Below are positions 1 to 8,253 of a stretch of DNA of 35,912 nucleotides, in pieces. The notes under the pieces were generated by a model. The model saw nothing but the letters and a program-made list of their open reading frames with translations. It had not been told where the DNA came from and ran no database searches. How positions within the stretch are numbered: position 1 is the stretch's first letter; every line of letters starts with the position of its first letter. A program made the translations under genes and the position numbers. Source of the stretch: XYD1-FULL-44-32 sp964433715 (lineage in GTDB: Bacteria > Patescibacteriota > Minisyncoccia > Phycocordibacterales > XYD1-FULL-46-19). Location of the stretch: the NCBI GenBank assembly GCA_964433715.1, contig CAYSSL010000003.1, positions 1 to 35,912 of the forward strand, given 5' to 3'.

Positions 1-1671
1 CTTCCTGTCGCTGTTATTTCCAATAACACCAATACTGTTAATACCGGCGTTGGTTTACGTTTTGGGGCAAAAAATGGCAATGGATCAAATAATGCGCCAC
101 TAGCCCAAATTAGTGCCGTAACCGAACAAGTATCAACGGGTGCTGTTAATTATGGCGGTCTTCAATTTTCAACCGCCAATGGTGCTCGCTTTGTTGATGC
201 AATGAGAATATCAAATGCGGGTAATGTGGGTATTGGCACACTTACCCCCAAGACAAAGTTAAATGTGGCTGGGGTGGTGGGTATAGATGGCGTGGGTAGC
301 TCGCGCGTTTTGGGTCAATTGAAATTTGGCGTGTCTGATGAGGATATAAGTACTGCTGGAGAGGGTTATGGTGTGGGCACTATCAGTCTAAATTATACCA
401 ATGCCACTAAGCCAGCTTTGGATATTTTTGGGGCACCCAAATTTGACGGATATGGACCAGTCGGCAATCGTCTTGTTCGAGTATTTGATGATCTAGATGT
501 GGCGAGCGATGTGTATGCCAACCATTACAATATTTGTACTGGCACCGGCAATGCTCGGGTTTGTAACCCGATGTCTACTGGAGGTCAGTGGGTAACTTCG
601 GGAAATAATATTGCTAATACTAATACAGGTAATGTTGGCATTGGCACTTATGCTCCTACCGCCAGACTTCATGTTGCAAATGCTAATTCTGTTAACGCAC
701 TAGTTGAATCGACCTCTGGCAATGCTTCAATTTCGCTTAAGGCGGGTACTCAGCCGACGTGGATTATGTCCAATTTGGCTACCGATGGTAATTTCCGCCT
801 AGCTCATACAGATCCAAACGGAGGTACTAAATTATTTGTTGAAAAAGGAAGTGGTGATGTGGGCATAGGAACAACTAACCCTGGAAGTAAACTTGATGTG
901 GAAGGAGGGGTGACGGCCAATAATATTAGAGTGGATCGTGGTGGCTATATCTCTCTTGGCACGGCGGCCATTGATTCAGATGTTAAACTGGACGTTGATG
1001 GTCCTGTTAGGCTTAAAGGTTTAGCTCAAGATACTACTAGTACTAAAGTTCTCGTAGCCGACAATGACGGCAAAATTGGATACAAGGAGACTACTTCTAA
1101 TGGTGATGGTCAAAAAGTATGTGTGGCGGTTGGTTATGGTGGTGCTTTTTACAACTTTAGAGTAAAAATGATTACGTGGTTTAATGAAAAAATAGCTAGT
1201 AGGACTCTAATTGAAATAAATGTTCCCGCTACCTCGCGAAAGATTTTGGGTGTGCAAATAGAAAAGGGAGAATGGTTCTCGTTTAAGGATCAATTGATTG
1301 CATCAAAAAATATGAATGATTTGCCACAGTTGCCACGAGAAACGCAGGGCCAAATATTTGTTCCGTCAACTTGGACAGCCCGTGATTGTCAGGACTGGGT
1401 AGCAACTCAGAGAGGGGCTATAGATAGTTATCAACTTGGTTGTATTTTCCCAACAGCCCAAGGTAATGGTAAGAAGTTTTCCTATTCTCCCGTTGGTATT
1501 GTTTGGAATGGTGATGGTACGGCTGGAGGGGTGATTGGTGGAACGATTGTTAACGATTATTTCGGTATTGGTAACCCTATTATTACTACAGTTGCTGGTA
1601 CTTTTGTTGGAGCAAATGTTAGCTTGAGTAGTGCTACGCCAGCGCCACCTACGTATAACTGCGGTTGGTAA
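1..1671 (+). CDS. Repeat-containing surface or fibre-like protein, C-terminal part (5' end outside window)
   Basis: The frame is open from base 1, so only the last 556 residues are present and the true start lies upstream; ATG 202 is internal. At least three copies of a beta-type repeat contain GNVGIGT or GDVGIGT followed by PxxxLxV (bases 220-270, 630-680 and 855-905). This is the pattern seen in long bacterial adhesins and tail-fibre-like proteins, where the repeats stack into a stalk. The last 180 residues lack the repeat, carry a few Cys and end in YNCGW, and could be a folded tip or attachment domain. Surface location is inferred from the family because the N-terminus is missing. A strong terminator follows. 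The exact ligand and role are unknown. Confidence 0.75.
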   Translation, partial: LPVAVISNNTNTVNTGVGLRFGAKNGNGSNNAPLAQISAVTEQVSTGAVNYGGLQFSTANGARFVDAMRISNAGNVGIGTLTPKTKLNVAGVVGIDGVGSSRVLGQLKFGVSDEDISTAGEGYGVGTISLNYTNATKPALDIFGAPKFDGYGPVGNRLVRVFDDLDVASDVYANHYNICTGTGNARVCNPMSTGGQWVTSGNNIANTNTGNVGIGTYAPTARLHVANANSVNALVESTSGNASISLKAGTQPTWIMSNLATDGNFRLAHTDPNGGTKLFVEKGSGDVGIGTTNPGSKLDVEGGVTANNIRVDRGGYISLGTAAIDSDVKLDVDGPVRLKGLAQDTTSTKVLVADNDGKIGYKETTSNGDGQKVCVAVGYGGAFYNFRVKMITWFNEKIASRTLIEINVPATSRKILGVQIEKGEWFSFKDQLIASKNMNDLPQLPRETQGQIFVPSTWTARDCQDWVATQRGAIDSYQLGCIFPTAQGNGKKFSYSPVGIVWNGDGTAGGVIGGTIVNDYFGIGNPIITTVAGTFVGANVSLSSATPAPPTYNCGW

Positions 1672-1685
1672 AATAAATTTCTTCC

Positions 1686-1728
1686 CCAAAAATCCCCGCC
1701 GCCGGCGGGGATTTTTGGTTTTTATTTT
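1686..1728 (+). terminator. Intrinsic terminator after the surface protein gene
   Basis: GC-rich perfect stem (AAAAATCCCCGCC/GGCGGGGATTTTT, 1688-1716, loop GCC) followed by a T-rich stretch. The next gene's -10 box begins only a few bases later. Confidence 0.9.
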
Positions 1729-1736
1729 GTTATAAT
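1728..1736 (+). promoter_or_regulatory. Extended -10 promoter of the GspE-like gene
   Basis: TGTTATAAT with nine bases between its end and ATG 1746. Transcription should start about 2-3 nt before the ATG, giving an essentially leaderless mRNA. No Shine-Dalgarno sequence is present. Confidence 0.7.
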
Positions 1737-1745
1737 AAATAGCAA

Positions 1746-3389
1746 ATGTTTGTCGACTCTTCCGCTCTTAAAGAACTTCTCATTTCTGCTCGTGTGGGCA
1801 GCAGGGTGTTGCTCGATGATTTAGAACAAGAAGCTAAAGAAAAAGGCATGTCGCTGTCGGAGCGAGTATTGGCCGAAGGTTTGATTTCTGGTGATGATCT
1901 GCGCCGACTAGAAGCCAAGGCGGCGGGTGTACCTTTTGTGTCAGCATGGACAGAAGAAATACCTTATACGGTGCTCGCCAAGATACCAGAACCAATAGCT
2001 AGAGCTCATAATGTTATAGCTTTGCGAGAGTCTGACGGGGGGTTAGAAGTGATTGGCCTTGATCTATCAAGCATTATGATGGCCGGCGATTTAGCAGGAC
2101 ACAAGTCGGGTTTAAGGCCTCGTCTGGGTTCAGAAAATTTGGTACGCAAACTACTTTTGTCATATCAAAAATCTTTACGTCACAATTTTGGTGATTCACT
2201 GCGCGCTCTTGGTAGTTCGCTAAAAGAAGAAAAAAGTGAGCGCGATTTGGCTGAGATTATTGGTTTGTTGTTTGGTCAGGCTCGGGCTAGTAGTGCCGAT
2301 CAGCTACATTTAAATGTGTCACCCGAAGAAACGGTGGTTAGCTATCGGATAGGCTCGCAATTGTTTCCCGCCCTATCTACCAATCCTTATGTTGGGTCTA
2401 GAATGTTTGAGGCCACTTCTTATACTGACCTGTTTGCTCCTTACGGCTACGAGCCGACTTATCGCTCGACTGACGAATGGTCAAAAAGAGCAGTCTTTGT
2501 TCGCAAAGATAAAACCAGTTTGATTTCTTTGGACGCGGTCGGGATTTGGGGTGAAGGACAAAAGGCAATTTTAAAGACTCTTAAACAGGGCGGGTTGATG
2601 ACAGTAGGTTCGGCCAGCTCCACCAACCTTAAAGATTTGTTTTACACCATAGCTCTTCAGGCTGCCGATAGAGGATTGTCGGTTTTGATGCTAGAAAAAC
2701 AGCGGGAGCGCTACTTAAACCATGTGGAGCAGGTATTGGTAGGTGGTGATGGTTTGGCACCAGACGAAGCTCTACGGCGGCTTCTACCGCAAGATTATGA
2801 TGTGGTCTTGGTTGATGAAGCTGTTTCGGCGCCACTTATGACTTTAGCTGCTTCAGCCGCCGCTCGAGGGTTGGCAGTTTTTGTTGGTTTGCCAGAGTCT
2901 ACGTCGGACAGGTTGATTAGTAAAACTATTGAACTGGTGGGAGATTCATATATTGTTTCGGCGGTGGCTACCGGTTTTATGCTTGTTGATAAAGTGCGCG
3001 AGCTTGGGGTAGAGGGTACCCCCTCTCCTATTACTGAGCAGGAAATTAAAGATTTGGGAGGATTTGTAAATATTGAGAAAATATCGTCTTTTCTAAATCA
3101 GGAAGGCTTGATGTCTGATCAAAATTCTCTTCAAAAGATGAATTTTAAAGTTCGTCGCTCTGGAGCTGTTTCCGACCCACTATTTAATCGTCAGCGTTAT
3201 GTCGCAGAAACTATTTTGGTGGATAAATTGGTGGCAACCATGCTGGCTGATGGTAAAAAACCAGAGGAAATAGTAAAAAAATCTAAACAAGGAGGAGTGC
3301 TATCTTTAGCGGAAGATGTTTTTGCACAGGCGGCTGTTGGTAAAGTAGATCTAAATGAGGCGATTGCTTTGGTGCGAAGGGCTCACTAA
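1746..3389 (+). CDS. Degenerate GspE/PilB-type ATPase-like protein
   Basis: 547 aa. The N-terminal 110 residues resemble the MshEN/GspE N-domain (helical LSERVLAEGLISGDDLRRLEA, then a beta-rich segment). The middle and C-terminal parts follow the layout of type II secretion/type IV pilus ATPases. The P-loop position (about residues 282-300) reads MTVGSASSTNLKDLF, with no GxxGxGKT and so no Walker A lysine. The Walker B-like strand DYDVVLVDE (about 350) is kept, followed by an AAxxARGLAVFVGLP segment equivalent to the usual TGHLV-TLH region. The His of that region is also lost. I infer a non-catalytic paralogue, perhaps a structural partner of an active PilB elsewhere. It has its own promoter. 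Family assignment is fairly sure, function unsure. Confidence 0.72.
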   Translation: MFVDSSALKELLISARVGSRVLLDDLEQEAKEKGMSLSERVLAEGLISGDDLRRLEAKAAGVPFVSAWTEEIPYTVLAKIPEPIARAHNVIALRESDGGLEVIGLDLSSIMMAGDLAGHKSGLRPRLGSENLVRKLLLSYQKSLRHNFGDSLRALGSSLKEEKSERDLAEIIGLLFGQARASSADQLHLNVSPEETVVSYRIGSQLFPALSTNPYVGSRMFEATSYTDLFAPYGYEPTYRSTDEWSKRAVFVRKDKTSLISLDAVGIWGEGQKAILKTLKQGGLMTVGSASSTNLKDLFYTIALQAADRGLSVLMLEKQRERYLNHVEQVLVGGDGLAPDEALRRLLPQDYDVVLVDEAVSAPLMTLAASAAARGLAVFVGLPESTSDRLISKTIELVGDSYIVSAVATGFMLVDKVRELGVEGTPSPITEQEIKDLGGFVNIEKISSFLNQEGLMSDQNSLQKMNFKVRRSGAVSDPLFNRQRYVAETILVDKLVATMLADGKKPEEIVKKSKQGGVLSLAEDVFAQAAVGKVDLNEAIALVRRAH

Positions 3390-3397
3390 ATAGCTTG

Positions 3398-3406
3398 TGT
3401 TATACT
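3398..3406 (+). promoter_or_regulatory. Extended -10 promoter of tpiA-pgk
   Basis: TGTTATACT ends seven bases before ATG 3414, which predicts a leaderless transcript. It lies in the 24-nt gap after the preceding gene. Confidence 0.65.
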
Positions 3407-3413
3407 ATTTCCG

Positions 3414-4181
3414 ATGAGGCTAAAATATATCATTGGAAATTGGAAAATGAATCCGTCCTCGCCTAGAGAGGCCAAGGCTCTTATTTTGCCTATTAAAAAA
3501 GCGGCTGCCAACTTAACTAAAGTGCGGACTGTTATTTGTCCGCCTAGTATCTATTTGTCTGCGTTGGTACCACCTCGGCCATCAAAAAAACTTTTTTGGG
3601 GTGGCCAAGATGCCTACGGAGAATTGGAGGGGTCTTATACGGGAGAGGTGTCGGCTAAGATGATAAAAAATATTGGCGCTGACTATGTCATTCTTGGTCA
3701 CTCGGAGCGGCGGCGGAAAGGGGAAACTGATCGGGTGGTGCGAGAAAAAATTCAAACTGCCATTTCGGCTGGGCTGAAGGTTATTTTGTGTATTGGAGAA
3801 GAAAAGCGTGATGCGGGCGGTGAATATTTGGAATTTTTACGACGTCAAATGGGTAACTGTTTGGGGGATTTAAAAAAGAGCTTTTATAGTGAAATTTTGG
3901 TAGCTTACGAGCCGGTTTGGGCGGTGGGAGGGGGTTCACGGTCAGCCGATACTCCTGATAATTTTTTTCACAACGCTCTTTTTATTAGAAAAACCTTCGC
4001 TTCTATGGCTGGCACTGAGGCGGCCCATGCTTTATCGGTGTTGTATGGTGGGTCGGTTGATGTAAAAAACGCCGAGGGATTTTTGGTAGATGGTCGGGCT
4101 GACGGGCTTTTGATTGGACGAGAATCTCTGGTGCCCGATCATTTTAGACAAATTTTACAAATTGCTGATAAGGTTAAATAA
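3414..4181 (+). CDS. tpiA: Triosephosphate isomerase
   Basis: 255 aa, normal family length. It interconverts dihydroxyacetone phosphate and glyceraldehyde 3-phosphate in the cytoplasm. Catalytic residues are visible: N9 and K11 in GNWKMN, H96 in GHSERR and E166 in AYEPVWAVG. The first phosphate-binding loop, YGGS (211-214), is present. Two details differ from the usual sequence: the flexible loop after the catalytic Glu is VWAVGGGS rather than VWAIGTG, and the last phosphate loop reads LLIGRESL where GGASL is common. The start is fixed by the -10 box just upstream and by the conserved N-terminal strand. pgk follows after 7 nt, forming a two-gene glycolytic operon. Confidence 0.95.
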   Translation: MRLKYIIGNWKMNPSSPREAKALILPIKKAAANLTKVRTVICPPSIYLSALVPPRPSKKLFWGGQDAYGELEGSYTGEVSAKMIKNIGADYVILGHSERRRKGETDRVVREKIQTAISAGLKVILCIGEEKRDAGGEYLEFLRRQMGNCLGDLKKSFYSEILVAYEPVWAVGGGSRSADTPDNFFHNALFIRKTFASMAGTEAAHALSVLYGGSVDVKNAEGFLVDGRADGLLIGRESLVPDHFRQILQIADKVK

Positions 4182-4188
4182 TAAACTT

Positions 4189-5319
4189 ATGTCTAAATTA
4201 CCCTTTAAAACAATTAAAGATTTAAAAATAAAAGATTTAAAAGGTAAGAGGGTTTTAGTGCGCGTTGATTTTAATGTTCCCCTTGAAGAGGGAAAAGTGG
4301 TAGATGAAAATAGACTTTTAGCTTCATTGCCCACTTTAAATTATCTATCTTCACGGGGCGCTAAAGTGTTGGTTATTTCACATTTAGGACGAAAAGGGAC
4401 CGAAACTTTGGCGCCGGTTGCTCGCGCCTTGGAAAACCATATTAAAATTGGTTTTTCTAAGATGATATTTGATGACGAACGAATAAAAAGTTTGCCCAAC
4501 GGATCTGTTTTGCTTTTAGAAAACCTGCGTCGACACGAAGAGGAAGAAAAAAATGATAAAGCTTTTGGTAAGCGCCTAGCGGGACTGGCGGATATTTATA
4601 TTAATGATGCTTTTTCGGCGTCCCACCGTGCCCACAGCTCCATTGTAGGGGTAGCTAAACATTTACCGAGCTTTGCCGGATTGTCTTTTACCAAAGAATA
4701 TACTGAATTGAGTAAGGTTAATAAGGCGGGGCACCCCTTCGGACTAATTTTAGGAGGAGCTAAATTTGAAACCAAGTTGCCGGTGATTAAAAAGTTGTTA
4801 CCTCGAGCTGACTTTGTATTTGTGGGTGGGGCGCTTGCGCATCCTTTGTGGCGCAAATTGGGCTATGAAATAGGTAAATCACTGGTTGATGATGGGGTAA
4901 AGGGGTTGGCGGAAATTCTAAAAGATAAAAAAATATTTTTACCGATAGATGTGGTGGTTAAAACTAAAGATGGCCGAGCAACCAAAAAACCTGAGGCAGT
5001 GGGTAAGCAAGACAATATCCAAGACGCTGGTCCAGAAACATTAAATTTGATTGCTGACAAGATAGAAAAAGCAAAGTTTATTTTATGGAACGGGCCACTG
5101 GGTAATTGTGAGAAAAACTTTACCAAAGGGACAGATGGTGTTGCGGAAATTATTGGCAAAACCGGCGCTTATTCAGTGGTGGGTGGCGGAGATACGGTGG
5201 CGGCTATTGAACGGGCTCACTTAAGTAAAAATTTTAGTTATCTATCAACCTCAGGTGGCGCAATGCTTGAGTTTATTGCCAAAGGGACTTTGCCGGGAGT
5301 GGAAGTGCTAATAAAATAA
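4189..5319 (+). CDS. pgk: Phosphoglycerate kinase
   Basis: 376 aa, slightly shorter than the usual 390-400. It makes ATP from 1,3-bisphosphoglycerate. Motifs in order are RVDFNVP, SHLGR, LLENLRRHEEEE, NDAFSASHRAHSS, LGGAKFETK, WNGPLG and VGGGDTVAA followed by STSGGAMLEF. ATG 4189 is chosen over an in-frame ATG 75 nt upstream because it gives the family N-terminus and lies 7 nt after the tpiA stop; the longer version would overlap tpiA. No Shine-Dalgarno sequence is visible, so it probably depends on coupling to tpiA. The FVGGALAHPLW segment is a divergent form of the usual GGxMANTFL. Confidence 0.95.
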   Translation: MSKLPFKTIKDLKIKDLKGKRVLVRVDFNVPLEEGKVVDENRLLASLPTLNYLSSRGAKVLVISHLGRKGTETLAPVARALENHIKIGFSKMIFDDERIKSLPNGSVLLLENLRRHEEEEKNDKAFGKRLAGLADIYINDAFSASHRAHSSIVGVAKHLPSFAGLSFTKEYTELSKVNKAGHPFGLILGGAKFETKLPVIKKLLPRADFVFVGGALAHPLWRKLGYEIGKSLVDDGVKGLAEILKDKKIFLPIDVVVKTKDGRATKKPEAVGKQDNIQDAGPETLNLIADKIEKAKFILWNGPLGNCEKNFTKGTDGVAEIIGKTGAYSVVGGGDTVAAIERAHLSKNFSYLSTSGGAMLEFIAKGTLPGVEVLIK

Positions 5320-5347
5320 AAACCGGGTCGCACCTAGTGCGACCCGG
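5316..5347 (-). terminator. Intrinsic terminator of the SSB-tail gene
   Basis: Perfect 11-bp stem CCGGGTCGCAC/GTGCGACCCGG (5323-5347) with a 3-nt loop. On the minus strand it is followed by TTTTTATTTTATT, so it works for the leftward gene; in the pgk direction there is no T-tract. Confidence 0.8.
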
Positions 5348-5355
5348 GCAGAGAC

Positions 5356-5739
5356 CTAGAAAGGAATATCGTCTTCGGGAATATCGTCTTCCGATGTTGA
5401 CCGGGAGTTGGTTTTTTCGATAGTGCTCGGCAGTTCCATCTGGTCACCCGGGTTTAGTTTTCCTTGGAACATTCGAATAACAGCCAGTGTCGTCTCGACT
5501 ATGTTCCCTAAGGTCTCAGCATTGGGGGCGCGGATGACCTTTTGACCTTGGCCGCGGAGGCTGAGGATTAGCCGATGATTACAAAAACCGCCTTCTTCCG
5601 GATTGGGGCACAGATCAATGTCGTAGGCGATTGTAACATGGCAGACTTCTTCAACCAGCACATCATTTTCAAAAAAACTTTCGTACTCCCGTTGTTTTCT
5701 CTGTTCAAGCACCGTAGCCTCCTCTCTAGTGGGGTTCAT
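5356..5739 (-). CDS. Unknown protein ending in an SSB-type DDIPF tail
   Basis: 127 aa from ATG 5739. A GTG at 5712 preceded by a perfect AGGAGG with 5-nt spacing is an attractive alternative start (118 aa). The N-terminus is charged and helical. The middle has a C-x10-C-x7-C-x-H pattern (CHVTIAYDIDLCPNP...FCNH) and predicted beta strands. After a Ser/Thr-rich linker it ends in EDDIPEDDIPF. DDIPF at the extreme C-terminus is the classic single-stranded DNA-binding protein tip that docks RecO, PriA, RecJ, RecQ and other repair partners. The body does not look like a standard SSB OB-fold. The tip is doubled by a 15-bp tandem repeat in the DNA. It is a lone minus-strand gene with its own terminator. 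A role in DNA repair or replication is inference only. Confidence 0.75.
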   Translation of the reverse strand: MNPTREEATVLEQRKQREYESFFENDVLVEEVCHVTIAYDIDLCPNPEEGGFCNHRLILSLRGQGQKVIRAPNAETLGNIVETTLAVIRMFQGKLNPGDQMELPSTIEKTNSRSTSEDDIPEDDIPF

Positions 5740-5783
5740 TTGAACTGAATTATTTCTAGCTCAAAAATTTAAGCTTGTCTATT

Positions 5784-6143
5784 TTATATATTCTTTATTA
5801 TTTTCTGCTGGTTTCCCGCAAAATCTTTTTTGTCACCAGTGATAGCTGGGTCGGGGTAGACCCAAATATGAGCGTGGGGGACTTCGTTGCCAATAATTTT
5901 TGATAAAACAAAGTCGGTATTGAAAGCTTTTTGCTGGGCGCACGCGATTTTCCTAACTACTTCGAAATATTCCCCGACATTTGGGGTGTCCCACACCCAG
6001 CGGTAATGAGTTTTGGGTATGACCTGCACATGACCGACCGCTATCGGATTGATATCTAAAAAAGCCAAGAAATGCTCATCCTCGTAGACTTTATAAGCAG
6101 GAATTTCATTATTTATTATTTTACAAAATATGCAGTCTGTCAT
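5784..6143 (-). CDS. HIT family protein (nucleotide hydrolase/transferase)
   Basis: 119 aa. It starts with the family N-terminus CIFCKIINNEIPAYKVYEDE and has GHVQVIPKTH at about 37-46. The histidine triad HxHxHxx appears as H90-A-H92-I-W94-V-Y: the middle His, the usual nucleophile, is kept while the third is Trp. HIT proteins cleave or transfer nucleoside phosphates in the cytoplasm; the substrate cannot be told from the sequence. CxxC at 4-7 may bind zinc as in related Hint proteins. It is divergent from recJ, with a 125-nt intergenic region containing the palindrome GTAATATTAC (6204-6213). Confidence 0.85.
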   Translation of the reverse strand: MTDCIFCKIINNEIPAYKVYEDEHFLAFLDINPIAVGHVQVIPKTHYRWVWDTPNVGEYFEVVRKIACAQQKAFNTDFVLSKIIGNEVPHAHIWVYPDPAITGDKKDFAGNQQKIIKNI

Positions 6144-6252
6144 TTGGTTGGAAACGGGTCGTCGCTCCCGCTTGAAATTAAAATACTAAAATATTATCTC
6201 ACTGTAATATTACTCTTATTTTAAAATTTGGCGACCGCTGTTTCTAAGGGGA

Positions 6253-6261
6253 TGCTATAAT
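6253..6261 (+). promoter_or_regulatory. Extended -10 promoter of recJ
   Basis: TGCTATAAT ends seven bases before ATG 6269, predicting a leaderless mRNA. Confidence 0.7.
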
Positions 6262-6268
6262 AAGCCCC

Positions 6269-8014
6269 ATGCAAAAGAAGTGGCAACTTAAGACTGGCGA
6301 CAAAATAGCCGATTTTGATCTGTTGTTTGGCGAAATCTCGGCCACAATTCTTGCCAATAGAGGTGTTAAAAACAGGGCGGAGGCAGAAGCGATTGTTTTG
6401 CCCGATTATGAGCGTCATATTCACGACCCCTTTTTAATGAAGGATATGGATAAGGGGGTTGAACGAATCCTCAAGGCCATAAAAAATAAAGAAAAAATAG
6501 TCATTTTTGGTGATTATGATGCTGATGGGGTACCTGCCTCAGCGATTTTGGCTGAATTTTTTCAAAAAATAGGCTATCAAAATTTTACTGTTTATATTCC
6601 ACATCGTCATAACGAGCAGTATGGTATGTCGGTAGTGGCGATAGAGAAATTTGCGACTGACGGAGTAAAACTTATTATCACGGTTGATTGTGGGATTTCT
6701 AACTTAGCTGAAGTAAAAAGAGCTAAGGAGCTAGGGATAGAGGTGGTGGTGACCGATCATCATTTGCCGCCCAAAAAGTTGCCTAAAGCCGTTGCGGTGA
6801 TTGACCCTAAACGAGCTGACTGTACCTATCCCTATAAACATTTAGCGGGTTCAGGAGTGGCTTTTAAATTGGTGCAAGCACTTTTAGACCGAGGGGGGTT
6901 TCCTGATATTTCGGCCAGCTGGGAAAAATGGCTGTTAGAACTGGTGGCGATTGCTACCGTGGCGGATATGGTGCCTATTACTGGAGAAAATAAAGTAATG
7001 GTGAAATTTGGGTTAATGGTTTTACGAATGACAAAGCGGGCGGGATTGATGGAACTATTTAGAGTCTTAAAAATTAAGCGCGAATATATTACCGAAGAAG
7101 ATATTGGATTTATGATTGGTCCGAGGTTAAATTCGGCCGGTCGTATGTCACACGCCTTAGAGGCTTACGAGCTTCTTATGACAGGGAATCATGAGGAGGC
7201 GGCTAAGATTGCAACCGATCTAGAGGGTCGCAATCAGGAGCGCCGGAATCAGGTGGCAGAAATATTGGCCACCGTTGAGAGTTTGGGTTTTGGGCAGAAT
7301 TTATCTCCGGTTATTGTGGTGGGCAATGAAAATTGGGGTTTGGGGGTGCTGGGTTTGGCTGCGGCACGTATTTCGGAAAAATATAAGCGGACCGTTTTTG
7401 TCTGGGCGGTAAATGGCAGTGGTGAAATTAAAGGTTCTTGTCGGTCCGATGGGCAGGTAAATGTCGTGGAACTAATGACTGCAGCCAATACACCCAAATT
7501 TTTTCGCGATTTTGGTGGGCACTCGTTTGCGGGCGGTTTTTCTCTAACAAAAGATGCTTTACCTAAACTTGAAAAGAAATTACTGGGTGCTTATGACAAG
7601 GTCTCAAAAATGGAAATAGTAGAAGAAGAGGAGGTGGATATAAAAATTTCTTTAGAAAATATTAATTGGCGGGTACAGAAGGAAATAGAAAAACTCGGGC
7701 CTTATGGTCTAGACTTTGAAAAGCCAGTGTTGTGGTTGGAAAATCTGGTTATACTTTCGGCCAAAAGTTTTGGTAAAGATGGTGGACACACGGAAATAAT
7801 GTTCGGTGATGATCAGGGAAACAAGATGTCTGCCATTGCTTTTTTCTCCTGCGAAGCTGGGACTGGATTTTCTTATGATTCTGGCCATATTTGGACGGGG
7901 GTAAATATTGCGCCGGGGAGGCGAGTGGACCTCTTGGCCCATATTGAAAAATCGACTTTTAAAAACCGACCCGAATTGCGGTTGCGGATTGTTGACCTGA
8001 GGCAAGCAATTTGA
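6269..8014 (+). CDS. recJ: Single-stranded-DNA-specific 5'-3' exonuclease RecJ
   Basis: 581 aa, typical length. DHH-superfamily motifs are visible: GDYDADG (81-87), a TVDCG segment (139-142) and TDHH (162-165), with DPKRADCTYPYKHLAGSGVAFK after them. The DHHA1 motif GGHSFAGG lies near residues 415-422. A C-terminal OB-like region follows. RecJ degrades single strands in recombination and mismatch/base repair. The first DHH motif has Ala where V or I is common. It ends with TGA, so TGA is a stop codon here. The neighbouring SSB-tail protein is notable because RecJ is a known partner of SSB tails in some bacteria. Confidence 0.95.
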   Translation: MQKKWQLKTGDKIADFDLLFGEISATILANRGVKNRAEAEAIVLPDYERHIHDPFLMKDMDKGVERILKAIKNKEKIVIFGDYDADGVPASAILAEFFQKIGYQNFTVYIPHRHNEQYGMSVVAIEKFATDGVKLIITVDCGISNLAEVKRAKELGIEVVVTDHHLPPKKLPKAVAVIDPKRADCTYPYKHLAGSGVAFKLVQALLDRGGFPDISASWEKWLLELVAIATVADMVPITGENKVMVKFGLMVLRMTKRAGLMELFRVLKIKREYITEEDIGFMIGPRLNSAGRMSHALEAYELLMTGNHEEAAKIATDLEGRNQERRNQVAEILATVESLGFGQNLSPVIVVGNENWGLGVLGLAAARISEKYKRTVFVWAVNGSGEIKGSCRSDGQVNVVELMTAANTPKFFRDFGGHSFAGGFSLTKDALPKLEKKLLGAYDKVSKMEIVEEEEVDIKISLENINWRVQKEIEKLGPYGLDFEKPVLWLENLVILSAKSFGKDGGHTEIMFGDDQGNKMSAIAFFSCEAGTGFSYDSGHIWTGVNIAPGRRVDLLAHIEKSTFKNRPELRLRIVDLRQAI

Positions 8015-8046
8015 TTGACTAGTGACCAGAGAGAAAGGGTAGGACT

Positions 8047-8193
8047 ATGTTTATTCCAATGTGGTTGGTGGCCTTAGGCGTTGTGTGTATCGTCATTTGC
8101 GCCCTAGGGGCCGGTTGGATGATTCTCGTTGCCTTCCTTGAGTGGTATTTTGATGATGGCGACGAAGAAGAGGAAAATTCTGCCTTGGTGTAA
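8047..8193 (+). CDS. Small single-pass membrane protein (48 aa), unknown
   Basis: Reads MFIPMWLVALGVV... with one hydrophobic helix over about residues 4-31, then an acidic cytosolic-looking tail DDGDEEEEN and the end ALV. The Shine-Dalgarno-like AGGGTAGGA sits just before ATG 8047. It starts 32 nt after the recJ stop and is followed by its own terminator. I do not recognise a family. Helix plus strongly acidic tail suggests a small membrane-anchored partner protein, but no function can be assigned. Confidence 0.6.
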   Translation: MFIPMWLVALGVVCIVICALGAGWMILVAFLEWYFDDGDEEEENSALV

Positions 8194-8211
8194 ATCTTTG
8201 GCGGAAGATGG

Positions 8212-8236
8212 GGGGCTGCTACGGCGGCCCCTTTTT
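8212..8236 (+). terminator. Intrinsic terminator after the 48-aa gene
   Basis: Stem GGGGCTGC/GCGGCCCC (one G-T wobble, loop TACG) followed by TTTTT. Confidence 0.8.
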
Positions 8237-8237
8237 A

Positions 8238-8246
8238 TGTTATTAT
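8238..8246 (+). promoter_or_regulatory. Extended -10 promoter of the RNase H gene
   Basis: TGTTATTAT begins directly after the terminator T-run and ends seven bases before ATG 8254. Confidence 0.6.
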
Positions 8247-8253
8247 TTTTTTG

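Noticed and set aside
4114..4188. Longer pgk start inside tpiA
   Set aside because: ATG 4189 gives the family N-terminus and normal gene spacing.
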